Shown here: one piece after another, positions 33,291-43,690 of the stretch | How positions within the stretch are numbered: the stretch's first letter is position 1 | How the letters are laid out: each line of letters starts with the position of its first letter | Source of the DNA: Perognathus longimembris pacificus | Taxonomy: Eukaryota; Chordata; Mammalia; Rodentia; Heteromyidae | Assembly: GCF_023159225.1 (NCBI RefSeq) | Contig: NC_063188.1 | Coordinates: 12,049,086-12,113,085, forward strand | Direction: 5' to 3' | DNA length: 64,000 nt | Program-made: the position numbers and the translations under genes | Notes under the pieces: generated by a model | The model's database searches: none | Seen by the model: only the letters and a program-made list of their open reading frames with translations | Told to the model about the DNA's origin: nothing

Positions 33291-33445
33291 GCTTTATTTT
33301 ACTCCTGGCTGGCCCTCTCCCACTTGAGCCATGCTTACAGTTAGGATTTTTTTTTCTGGTTAATTAGAAATAAGAGTCTGCAACTTTTCTGCCTGGGCTA
33401 GGTTTGAACATTAATTCTCAGATCCCAGCTTCCTGAATAGCATTC

Positions 33446-34532
33446 TTAAACGTACCTGGAAGTTATATATCTACTGTACTGACAAACCCAAAAGTAGCAT
33501 AAAGATTCAGAGCAAGGCCTATAAGGTAGCAGTGAAAGTCAAATTGCTTAATATGAACGTACTATGGTGAAATCCAACAGTTAGACCTAGCTTTAGCAGA
33601 TTTTTAAAGGCCAATCCCCAACTTCTGGTAATGTGATAAGTTTTAATTGATTTTTCTCTGTGAATTTACTTTAGAACTTATCAATACATTCTATCCTCTG
33701 GAATATTCTCAATTCTGGTTTTGAGGAGATCCCAAAGGGAAGACGGGCCTTTGGCATGGAATGTGGAATAGAATGGCTCTGGCTTGAACACAGCTCTGTC
33801 AAACTCTATTAGCTATAACCAGGGGATGTATAGTACTTAAAATAAAATTCCTGTTAGAAAAAGAAATTATATCATTCTCCTTAATCTATGTTCTGCTTTC
33901 TTTCATGTCTCCTTTCCAGACTTGGCCCAGTCACTAATGAAAAGGTCAAGTCATCATTATCTCTAAGTTGCCTTGTCTTATAGTCTCATCATCTCCCCAA
34001 CACTTCTGTGGAAATACAGCTTCAGTTTTTACTCTGTGTTCTGTGTGCTTTTGTACTGCATGCTCATTTCATTTTGTGCATGGGTAATCTATACAGGTAG
34101 GTGAATGTCATTTGGTTTCAAACAATTCAAGTTCACTCTTCAGTGAATGTGTTCTATAATGATAATGTAAGCAATAGTCAATAGGAAAAGTAAAGAAGGA
34201 ACTTTATAGGGAATGTGGGCAATAATTATAGGGGATTTATTTTGTCAGATTTTTTGTCTTAAATTTTTGGATTAAAATGTATGATCCAGGATAGTTAAGC
34301 AACCCGTTCTCTTCCTTTCTGAGCACTTATTTTAGCCTACAGGTAAATGCAGTTAAGATTTTAAGTGAATGTGCTCTGTCAATTTACTAATGGACTCATT
34401 TTTAAGGAAAGTTGAGTGATGGATGAAACTGTTGCCATGGCTTTTTCTCCATGTAGCTCTGGAGCATACCATCAACTGTGCTTTGGATCTCTCTGTGTAT
34501 GTCCTGAGTGCAGCAATTGAAAGTGTTTTGGG
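33446..34532. other. Intronic sequence with no recognisable feature
   Basis: 1.1 kb; nothing recognised. Confidence 0.6.
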
Positions 34533-34613
34533 GAGTTTGGGGATGGAGCTCAGTGGTACAGCACTTTCCTAGCATATGCCAGGCCTTGGGTTCTCTTCCT
34601 TGCCCTGCAAAGA
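34533..34613 (+). repeat. Solo ID-type SINE monomer
   Basis: GGGGATGGAGCTCAGTGGTA, CAGCACTTTCCTAGCATATG, CCAGGCCTTGGGTTC; tRNA-Ala-like A and B boxes. Confidence 0.8.
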
Positions 34614-35127
34614 AATGTTGCTGGGATTATCCAAGGCAGAATAACTTCTGTTGATTCTTATGGGTCTTGTGTAAGTCTTATATATGCTATTTATAAACTC
34701 TAGTTTACTTCTTTTTGTACGGCCTACATCTTTTAACAGTTTTTTTTATTGTAATGGTGATGTACAGAGGGGTTGCAGTTACATAAGTAAGGTAATGAGT
34801 ACATTTCTTTTTGGTCAGTGTAGCTCCCTCCTTCATTTTCTCCAATTTCCCCTCCCACTCCCTGCCCTCCCAAATCGTAAAGTTCATTTCCAACATAGTG
34901 TGTAGTAAGTATCACTGTTGCATTGGTTCACCCCTTGTCCCACTGTTTCTGTGATTCCCCTTCCCTACCCCCAATCAGATAAACTTATATACAAGACAAA
35001 GGGTACAGTAATAAAAAACAGTGACAACATGAAATAAACCATAGGAGAAAGCAAAAGGAAATAACTGCAAACAGCACACTAAAAAACTCCTTTGTTTCCA
35101 TTTCTTGGAGTTCATCTTGATAAGCAT

Positions 35128-36393
35128 TTTTTTAAGTTTTATTATAAAACTGATGTACAGAGAGGTTACAGTTTCATACGTTACAGTTTCATACAGTTTC
35201 ATACGTTACAGTTTCATACAGTTTCATACAGTTTCATACGTTTCATACAGTTTCATACAGTTTCAGGCATTGGATACATTTCTTGTACTGTTTGTTACCT
35301 TGTCCCTCATACCCCCCTCCCCCCTCCCTCTTTCCCCCCCTGAGGTGTTCAGTTCGCTTACACCATACAGTTTTGCAAGTATTGCTTTTGTTGTTGTTTC
35401 TCTTAATTTACCCTTTGTCTCTCAATTTTGGTATTCCCTCTCAATTTCCTAATTCTAATACCAGTATACACGGTTTCCAATATACTCAGATAAGATTACA
35501 GAGATAGTGTAGATACAATCCAAGAAGGTGATACAAGAACATCATCAACAGTATAAACTACAGATACACATGGGATGTTGAAAGTAGTTACAACTGTGAT
35601 ATAACAATCATTTCCATAAAATGGAGGTCATTTCACTTAGCATCATCTTATGTGATCATAAGGGTATAGCTATTGGGCTCTTGTGATCCTCTGCTGTGGC
35701 TTGCCTAATCCTGTGCTAATTATTCCCAATAAGGGAGACCATAGAGTCCATGTTTCTTTGGGTCTGGCTCACTTCACTTAGTATAATTTTTTCCAAGTCC
35801 TCCCATTTCCTTACAAATGGGGCAATGTCATTCTTTCTGATAGAGGCATAAAATTCCATTGTGTATATGTACCACATTTTCCTGATCCATTCGTCTACGG
35901 AGGGGCATCTGGGTTGGTTCCAGATTCTCGCTATGACAAATTGTGCTGCAATGAACATTGTTGTGCTGGTGGCATTACTGTGATTTTGTTTGTGGTCTTT
36001 TGGATAGATACCCAAAAGTGGGGCTGCTGGGTCATAGGGGAGTTCTATATTTAGCCTTCTGAGGAATCTCCATACTGCTTGCCAGAGTGGCTGAACCAGT
36101 TTACATTCCCACCAACAATGAAGTAGGGTTCCCTTTTGGCCACATCCCCTCCAACAACTGTTATTGTTAGTTTTCTTGATATATGACATTCTTACTGGGG
36201 TGAGATGGAATCTCAATGTTGTTTTGATTTGCATTTCTTTTATGGCCAGTGATGTAGAGCACTTTTTCATATGTCTCTTGGCCATTCTCATTTCTTCATC
36301 AGAGAAGTCTCTTTGTAGGTCTTTAGCCCACTTGATGAGTGGGCTATTAGTTCTTTGCGGTTTTGTTTTGGAGGAAGGTAATTTTTTTAGTTC
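35128..36393 (-). mobile_element. Younger 5'-truncated L1 inserted in an L1
   Basis: TGATAAGCAT at 35118-35127 and 36394-36403 flanks it. The ORF2 3' part is open from the truncation to the stop at 35716, with [38 protein letters not shown] and an end in SLIGNN. The 3'UTR holds a tandem repeat (35163-35267). Confidence 0.92.
35163..35267. repeat. Tandem repeat in L1 3'UTR
   Basis: About eight copies of a CAGTTTCATA-type 10-mer and its GTTACAGTTTCATAC 15-mer form. The related L1 at 45902 has a single copy. Confidence 0.9.
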
Positions 36394-36990
36394 TGATAAG
36401 CATCATTTTATATGGTCATATGCGTATAGCTATTGAGCTATTGTGATCCTTTGCGAAGAATAGCCTAGATATTCTAGTTATTTCAAGTGAAAGAAACAAT
36501 GTAGCTTATGTTTTTTAAGTCTGGCTTACTTCACTTAATATACGTTTTTTCCAAGTCTTTTCATTTCATTATGAATGGGGCAATGTCATTCTTTCTGATG
36601 AAAGCATAGAATTCCAATGTGTATATATACCACATTTTCTTGACCCATTCATCAACTGAGGGGCATTTGGGTTGATCCCATTTCTTAGCTATGGTAAATA
36701 ATGCTTCAATGAACATGGTTGTGCTGGTAGCTTTCCTTGTTTGCCTTGTTTGTGGTCCCAGGAGTGGGATTGATGGGTCATAGGGGAGCTCTATATTTAG
36801 TCCTTTGAGGAACCTCCACACTGCTTTCCAGAGTGGATGAACAAGTTTACATTCCTACCAACAGTGTAGTAGGGTTCCCTTTTGGCCACATCCCCGCCAG
36901 CAGCTGTTATTAGTTTTCTTGATAATGGTCATTCTAAATGGGGTGAGATGGAATCTCAATGATGTTTTGATTTGCATTTCCTTTATGATG

Positions 36991-37500
36991 TCCCATATCT
37001 TATTGAAAAACATTGTGCATTGTTTGTAGTTCCTTGTTATTATTAACAATTCTGTGAGTACCTTGTACGTATAATTTTATCAACATATGTAAGAATCTGT
37101 AGGGAAGATTCCTAAAATTTAAATTGTTGGGCTCACAAGGTGCATACTTTAAAAATAGAATATTTTGGCAGTTTGTAATGGCTTGTGAATGAAATGTAGG
37201 ATTTTGTTGTTAATGTCGCCTAATTACTGAGTAGTGACTAGTTGAATATATTGTAAGTACATGTAACTCTTCACTGGGTCTGAAGAGACTATGAAATGAT
37301 GCTCTTAGCTTTGCTTACCAGTAGGTGGTCCTTTTTCCTGTTCAGTTTCTCCTTCCTTTATCTAACTGTACTAAATATCGTTGCTGGCTTCTTACCTTAT
37401 GAGCTGAAAAAGAGAAATTGTGGTTTATTTGTATTTAAAATTTTAAACAAAATTTACATTTCTTTGGACTTGGCTGTTTAGAAAAAAATATTGGCAAGTC
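36991..37500. other. Intronic sequence with no recognisable feature
   Basis: Nothing recognised. Confidence 0.55.
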
Positions 37501-37514
37501 AGAATACATTTGAG

Positions 37515-37712
37515 GAGCTGGGAATCCAGCCTAGTGGCAAGAGTGCTTGCCTCGTATACATGAAGCCCAGGGTTCGATTCCCCAGCACCACATATATAGA
37601 AAACGGCCAGAAGTGGCGCTGTGGCTCAAGTGGCAGAGTGCTAGCCTTGAGCAAAAGGAAGCCAGGGACAGTGCTCAGGCCCTGAGTTCAAGGCCCAGGA
37701 CTGGCCAAAAAA
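37515..37712 (+). repeat. IDL-Geo SINE, 5' part of a probable SINE-L1 chimera
   Basis: A full-length dimer (GAGCTGGGAATCCAGCCTAG ... GGCCCAGGACTGGCC) ending in six A and about ten C, directly joined to L1 sequence. It has no target-site duplication of its own. Confidence 0.93.
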
Positions 37713-37721
37713 CCCCCCCCC

Positions 37722-38408
37722 CATATACACAATGGAATTTTATGCCTCTATCAGAAAGAATGACATTGCCCCATTTGTAAGGAAATGGAAGGACTTGGAC
37801 AAAGTTATACTAAGTGAAGTGAGCCAGACCCAAAGAAACATGGACTCTATGGTCTCCCTCATAGGGAATGATTAGCACAGGTTTAGGCTAGTCACAGCAG
37901 AGGATCACAAGAGCCCAATAGCTATGCCCTTATGAACACATAAGATGATGCTAAGTGAAATGAACTCCATGTTATAGAAACGATTGTTATATCACAGTTT
38001 TAACTACTTTCAACGTGCCATATGTAACTGTAGCCTCTATTATTGATGATATTCCTGTATCACCTTCCTGTGGTTGTACCTACACTATCTCTATATCTTA
38101 TCTGAGTATATTGGAAACCGGGTATACTGGTATTAGAACCAGGAAATTGGAAGGGAATACCAAAATCGAGAGACACAGGGTAAAAAGAGACAAACAACTA
38201 CAAAAGCAATACTTACAAACTCTTTGGTGAAAATGAACTGAACAACTGAACAACTCATGGGGGGGAGGGGAAAGGAAAGGGGGTAGGGGGGAATGAGGGA
38301 CGAGGTAACCAACAGTACAAGAAATGTATCCAATGCCTAATGTATGAAACTGTAACCTCTCTGTAATTCAGTTTGATAATAAAAAATATATATTTAAAAA
38401 AACAAACC
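37722..38408 (+). mobile_element. 5'-truncated L1, 3' part of a probable SINE-L1 chimera
   Basis: It starts in ORF2 (IYTMEFYA region) and reads [20 protein letters not shown] ... SLIGND, stop, a 3'UTR with G-run, and an A-rich end. AGAATACATTTGA (37501-37513) and AAAATACGTTTGA (38409-38421) bracket SINE and L1 together. Confidence 0.9.
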
Positions 38409-38421
38409 AAAATACGTTTGA

Positions 38422-39299
38422 ATATTCTAATCATCCTTCTAATCTGTAGTGAAAACATGAGACAAGTATAAAAAGTACAATCCTACTGAAAAGATTTGGA
38501 GAATTGGAAAATCAATTTTGCCCACATGAAAGGTATCCCTATCTATTTGATCTTATATTAATTCATTTTCCCTCTAAGAGTCGTTAATTGTGTATTTTCT
38601 ATTGCTAAATCAGTAAGAATAGTAATGACTGCAATATATTCAATTTTTAAACTAATGTTTTTCTGATTGCATAATTAATTCTACAAATAACTGTCAAAAA
38701 CCCAACAGTGCAGAAAAAGGGTAAAGAAGAAAATAATCATTTCCTTTAATCCTGCTACTAAGAAACCATGCCTAACAACATGAATGAATCTCATGTTAAA
38801 CTTTCTTTGAGAAAGGCATGTGTGTGCAGGTATATGTATTTGGTATTTGTAAGCATGTATGGGTATTATATATAAAATACATACTGTATACCTATCATGG
38901 AGATGTTTCTATGTTCACACTCAAAAAATACTTCTTTCTCCAGACCTGTTTTTATGTTCCACCATTTGGTAAGTCATTGCTAATCTAAGCTTTCATTGAT
39001 TTTGGCCCTGTTTTCAGTCAGAGAAACAGTAGAGGGAGGGAAGGAGAGAGGGGAGAAGGTATGGAAGAATAGAGAGTGAGAGAGGAAGGGAAAAAGAAAG
39101 AGAGATTTGTATAAGGAATTGCTGCATGTACATATGCCCACTAAGGTAACTCATGGCCTGTTATTTGAAAGCCACAGATCCAGGAAAGCAGGTGAATGGA
39201 GTCTGAAGGCCTGAGAACCAAAGGATAATGGTGGTTTCATTTTGGTTGGTGTAGACCAATGTCCTATCTAAGTTCTCAGAAAGAAAACACATGCTCACT
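38422..39299. other. Intronic sequence, GA-rich part at 39027-39105
   Basis: A GGGAGGGAAGGAGAGAGG-type purine stretch at 39027-39105; otherwise nothing recognised. Confidence 0.55.
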
Positions 39300-39313
39300 T
39301 CTTTTGCCTTTTT

Positions 39314-39510
39314 TGTTTTGCCAGTCCTGGGGCTTGAACTCAGGGCCTGAGCACTGTCCCTGGCTTCTTTTTGCTCAAGGCTAGCACTCTGCCACTTGAG
39401 CCACAGCGTCACTTCTGGCCATTTTCTATATATGTGGTGCTGGGGTATCGAACTCAGGGCTTCATGTATTTGAGGCAAGCACTCTTGCCACTAGGCCATA
39501 TTCCCAGCCC
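39314..39510 (-). repeat. IDL-Geo SINE with 14-bp target-site duplication, reversed
   Basis: TCTTTTGCCTTTTT at 39300-39313 and 39511-39524 flanks it. Confidence 0.94.
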
Positions 39511-39524
39511 TCTTTTGCCTTTTT

Positions 39525-40026
39525 ATTCTATTCCTGCCTTTGGATTGTCTACTGACTTTGGGAAAGCTCTATTGAGCCTACTGATTCAAATGCTAATCAC
39601 ATGCAGAAGCAACGTCTTAGGCAGATGTAGAACACTGTTTAGTGATACTGTATGTGGGTACTCTATAATCTAGTCTAATTGACAGGCAAAATTAATTGTC
39701 ACATCCTGTAAACGTGGGCAGACCAGTTATGCCTTAGAATCTAGAAATCTAAAGTGTTCTCTTCAATTTATGAAACCTCCAAGGAATTATTTCAGTGGGT
39801 TTCAGTCCCACTTAGGCCTTGATTCAACTTGGGTGTCATCAATTTTGAAAAGTTTAGAAGTTCTCCAGTGTGACCAAGTTGGCTTTAGGCTCCTAGCCTA
39901 CATCACATCTACCATGAGGTATGTTCAGTTTGTGTAATGGAGTCTTGATCACTCCTGACCTTGTTTAGAATGGGAAATTAGCATGTCTCAAGGAATGTAG
40001 CAGCCTAATAGACACCTTTGCTGCCT
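39525..40026. other. Intronic sequence with no recognisable feature
   Basis: Nothing recognised. Confidence 0.55.
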
Positions 40027-40103
40027 CTTACCTTGATTTCTTGTATACAAGGCAAGCACTCTTGCCACTAGGCCATATTCCCAGCCCCTTACCTTGATTT
40101 CTT
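40027..40103 (-). repeat. Tailless 45-bp IDL fragment between 16-bp direct repeats
   Basis: CTTACCTTGATTTCTT occurs at 40027-40042 and 40088-40103. The insert, read on the minus strand, is the first 45 bases of IDL (GGGGCTGGGAATATGGCCTA to GCTTGCCTTGTATAC) with no 3' part and no A-tail. Confidence 0.9.
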
Positions 40104-40177
40104 TAACTTTCTTACTGTACATTAAACTTACCTTACTATTCAAAAGCAGCATTTTCTTTTTCTTGTTTCTTTTTATT

Positions 40178-40423
40178 TTACTTAATTTTTGTGCTGGTCC
40201 AGGGGCTTGAACTCAAGGCCTGGGCACAGTCCCTGAGCAATTTTTGCTCAAGGCTGGCATTGTACCAGTTGAGCCACAGCTCCACTGTTGGTTTTCTGGT
40301 GGCTAATTGGAGATAAGTGTCTCATAAACCTTCTTGCTTGGGGTTAGCTTCAAACCTTGATTCTGAGATCTCAGCTTTCTGAATAGCTAGGATTACAGGG
40401 CATGAGCCACCAGCAACCAACTA
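40178..40423 (-). repeat. Composite SINE, reversed
   Basis: GTCCAGGGGCTTGAACTCAA ... GGGCATGAGCCACCAGCAAC; a complete dimer. Confidence 0.88.
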
Positions 40424-40459
40424 TTTTTTCTCTCTCTTATTCTTATTAGTACACATTCT

Positions 40460-41028
40460 TTTTTTAAATTAAATTTTATTGATAAGATGATGTGCAGAGA
40501 GGGTATAGTTACATAATAAGGTAGTGAGTACATTTCTTGTCATATTTGTTACACCTTCCTTCATTTTTCTTTCCCTTCCCCAGTTCAGATAAGCATAAAT
40601 ACAATATCCAGTGTACCAGAATCATATACAGTGACCACAGGGGGTACGTCAAAGGAAATTCACTTAGTACATTAAACATTGACAACAGTAAAATCCTCCT
40701 GTTTCCATCTCTTGGAGTTCATTTTGCTTAGCCTCATCTTATATAATCATATGTATGTAGCTGTTGAGACCTTTTTATGTTTATTTAGTAATTGTTTGGT
40801 TTTAGAGAGATGATCTAAAATCGCTGACCAAAATATGTAGAAATACCATTTGAAAAGAAGTTTGTTGCTTTACAGACATGATCTCTACTGTTCTCCCCTC
40901 CCCCTCCAACAACCACATATCAGGGAGACCATGCGCCTTTGTCCTCTGTGCTCTAGGCTTGTCTCGCTCAATATTATTCATTCAAGATCTGACCATTTCC
41001 CTGTGAATGCCATTATTTTATCATTTTT
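40460..41028 (-). mobile_element. Old L1 3' end, reversed, with an internal deletion or rearrangement
   Basis: 40460-40770 carries an L1 3'UTR (GATGTGCAGAGAGGGTATAG). 40900-41028 matches the ORF2 end of the 554-2121 L1 (CAGGGAGACCATGCGCCTTT, CTCTAGGCTTGTCTCGCTCA). About 130 bp between them is not L1-like to my eye. Confidence 0.75.
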
Positions 41029-41154
41029 TTGCCATTAAGATTACCTTTATTTTAAGTACACATTAAACAAGAGATTATCTAAAATCAAATGTAACACTTT
41101 TGAAAAAGACATATTCTAAAATAACTGATTTCAATGACAAATTAAAACTTTACT

Positions 41155-41360
41155 GGGCTGGGGATATGGCCTAATGGCAAGAGTGCCTGCCTCGTATGCA
41201 TGAGGCCCTGGGTTCGATTCCCCAGCACCACATATACAGAAAACGGCCAGAAGTGGCGCTGTGGCTCAAGTGGCACAGTGCTAGCTTTGAGCAAAAAGAA
41301 GCCAGGGACAGTGCTCAGGCCCTGAGTCCAAGCACCAGGACTGGCCAAAAAAAAAAAAAA
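41155..41360 (+). repeat. IDL-Geo SINE with 11-bp target-site duplication
   Basis: AAAACTTTACT at 41144-41154 and 41361-41371 flanks a complete dimer with an 18-A tail. Confidence 0.95.
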
Positions 41361-41639
41361 AAAACTTTACTGAGTAGTCTGATTTCTAACTTTATCTTGC
41401 TGTTAAGTTCATTAAACATACTATTTTTTCAGTAGGCAGACAATTATGTTTACTTTAGAGACAATATTTTTTGTTGATTATTCAGTAGAATTCATTATGT
41501 TACCTAATATGCACAGAATGGACTTTTCTATGAAATTATGTAGGATGTCATGTTATCTTCTCCATATTAACAACCTAATTGTATTTTCATATGTGCAAGT
41601 AAACTTTATGAGCAATATTCTTTGTTAGCTCTCTCTAGT

Positions 41640-42005
41640 TGTTGCTCACCACACAATCTGAGGCTGTTTTAAGAGTTCTTTTTTGAAAAAAGGATTTACA
41701 TTCACAAGGCTTTTATCCTGTTTGGGTTCTCCAATGCAAACTGAGTTTTCTTCCAGGTGAAAGACAGTCCACATCTATTACATTCCTAACGTTTCTCACA
41801 TGTGTGAATTCTCTTGGGCCTGTTAAAGTGTAAATTTGGGTTGAAAGACTTTCTATGTTTACAAGGTTTCTCACCTGTGTGAATTCTATTATCCATGCCA
41901 AGGTCTGTCCACATTTGTTGTATTCATAAGGTTTGTCTCCTGTGTGTTCTCTGATGAACATGAAGGTGTGTCCCACTTCTAGGTGAAAGAATTTCCTCAT
42001 TTGTT
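41640..42005 (-). pseudogene. Degenerate C2H2 zinc-finger gene fragment
   Basis: The minus strand shows remnants of Kruppel-type fingers. IREHTGDKPYEYNKCGQ keeps the HTGEKPY linker pattern, and repeats of the TTCACACAGGTGAGAAACC type appear several times with frameshifts (CEKR, RIHT, KSFNPNLHFNR). Three or four finger units are discernible. Several zinc-binding Cys/His are lost and the frame is broken, so it is not functional. It directly continues the Tdh-like fragment in the same orientation. Confidence 0.75.
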
Positions 42006-42006
42006 A

Positions 42007-42321
<315 letters not shown>

Positions 42322-42334
42322 TCATAGGTTTGAA

Positions 42335-42462
42335 CTTGAGGTGTTTTTCTAATGGCTACAGCTCTATTACTTTCGGCTTGCTGGTGGTTCATTAGAGATG
42401 AGAGTCTCAGGGACTTTCCTGCCCAGGCTGGGTTTGCACCAGGATGCTCAGATTTCAAGGTT
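42335..42462 (-). repeat. Composite SINE fragment, reversed
   Basis: TTTGAACTTGAGG, GGTGGTTCATTAGAGATGAG, AGTCTCAGGGACTTTCCTGC and CCAGGCTGGGTTTGC; the head end is missing. Confidence 0.75.
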
Positions 42463-42550
42463 TTGGTGTAATACTCTCCGTTTCCCATGGGACACTTATC
42501 TCCTGCATTGAGTAGATAGGCCATTACAAGGCAGAGGATCTGAACTGGAA

Positions 42551-42645
42551 ATGAGAGGGAGAGGGAGAGAGGGAGAGAGGGAGGGAGGGGGTGGGAGGGG
42601 GAAGGGGGGAGAGGGGGAGAGAGGGGGAGAGAAGGGGAGAGAGAG
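42551..42645. repeat. (GGGA)n purine tract
   Basis: About 95 bp of GA with many G-runs of three to six. Confidence 0.92.
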
Positions 42646-43320
42646 GATATATGCATGTGCTATTCATGTACATGCATATAATATACTTGGATCAATTTCC
42701 CTCCCCTCTTTCTTCTCCTTTACAAAAACAATTTTAACAGATTTTATTATTCAGTTGTCATACATGAGAATGAAGTACTTTGATTATGCTCAACCCTCTT
42801 CACCTTGTCCTTTCACACTTCCCTCCCACCACCTGGTCTCTCTGTTGTATACTCACGTCATACTTCTTTCATGTATACAGTCTGTATATGACAGTTTACA
42901 TTTTCAGTACATTGAGTCTCTTCATTGGCCATTGTTGCCATTGTAATTTGATGTTGTGTGCCAAGAAGAGTTAAAAGTAATGAACAGAGAATGAATATGT
43001 ACAGCTTAATCCATAGGCAGCATTTAGATCACGTTCTACATGGTCATGGGAAGACAAGACAGACACGACTGCAACAGCCACATAATAGAGAATAATTTGA
43101 AATTGTAAAGATAGGCATACCAAATTGAGGTTGGGAACCCTTTGCACAGAAGCACCTAGAGAACTTGTTAAAACTACAGACATCTTGCTGCCATTGCTAA
43201 TTTTCTACATCAGGATCTTTGGCCATGGATCCCAAGAAACAGTTTTTTTAACAAGTCTCTTTGCAAGCTCTTTACTATGATTCTTCATCAACATGGACAT
43301 GAGTTTGGTGCTCACTTAAA
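42646..43320. other. Intronic sequence, possible old L1-like piece at 42730-42950
   Basis: The pattern of pyrimidine-rich + strand text resembles reversed L1 3'UTR but I cannot match it. Nothing else is recognised. Confidence 0.4.
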
Positions 43321-43365
43321 TCTGTGTGTGTGTGTGTGTGTGTGTGCACGCGCGCGCACGTGTAT
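43321..43365. repeat. (TG)n(CG)n microsatellite
   Basis: TG repeats passing into CGCGCGCACG, at the tail of the next reversed SINE. Confidence 0.92.
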
Positions 43366-43690
43366 TCATGTGCTGGTCCTGGGACTTGAACTCAGGGCCT
43401 GGGTGCTGTCCTTGAGCTTTTTTCCTCAGGGCTAGCACTCTACCACTTAAGCCACAGGGACACTTTTGGCATTTTTTGTTTTGTTTCTTTTTGGTTGTGG
43501 GGCTTGAACTTCGGACTTGAACTCTGGGCCTGGATCTTATCCCTGAGCTCTTATACTCCACTCCTTTGAGCCAGAGCACCACTTCCAGTTTTCTGGGGGC
43601 TATTTGGAGACAAACGCTTCATGGCTTCAAATTGTGATTCTCCTAGCTCAGCCTCTTAGGTGTGTGTCACTGGTGCTTGGCACCTCACCA
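43366..43690 (-). repeat. Composite SINE, reversed, with two Geo-like units
   Basis: One Geo unit lies at 43370-43475 and a second at 43490-43600, then a single degraded 7SL head to 43690. Either a trimeric element or two stacked insertions. Confidence 0.78.

Larger units (their letters stand above)
32472..33445 (-). repeat. Composite SINE, reversed, split by an L1, with (CT)n tract
   Basis: The tail is at 32472-32502 (GTGCTGGTATTCTGGTAGTA) and the rest at 33159-33445 (CTTAACCTCAGGGCC, CTCCCACTTGAGCC, GGTTAATTAGAAATAAGAGTC). A (CT)n expansion occupies 33192-33290 within the Geo unit. Confidence 0.8.
34735..36990 (-). mobile_element. Older 5'-truncated L1, split by a younger L1
   Basis: The 3'UTR lies at 34735-35127. 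The rest lies at 36394-36990 and has a degraded ORF2 C-terminus ([35 protein letters not shown]). The two parts join when the inner element is removed. Frameshifts separate the open pieces. Confidence 0.88.

Noticed and set aside
35163..35267. CRISPR-like direct repeats
   Set aside because: Units are contiguous without spacers, of 10 and 15 bp, and lie in an L1 3'UTR of a mammal.
35105..35452. 115-codon frame with repeated FIQFHTVSY
   Set aside because: Translation of the tandem repeat and 3'UTR of an L1.
41713..42000. Functional zinc-finger gene
   Set aside because: Finger cysteines and histidines are lost and frames shift between units; it is a decayed fragment.
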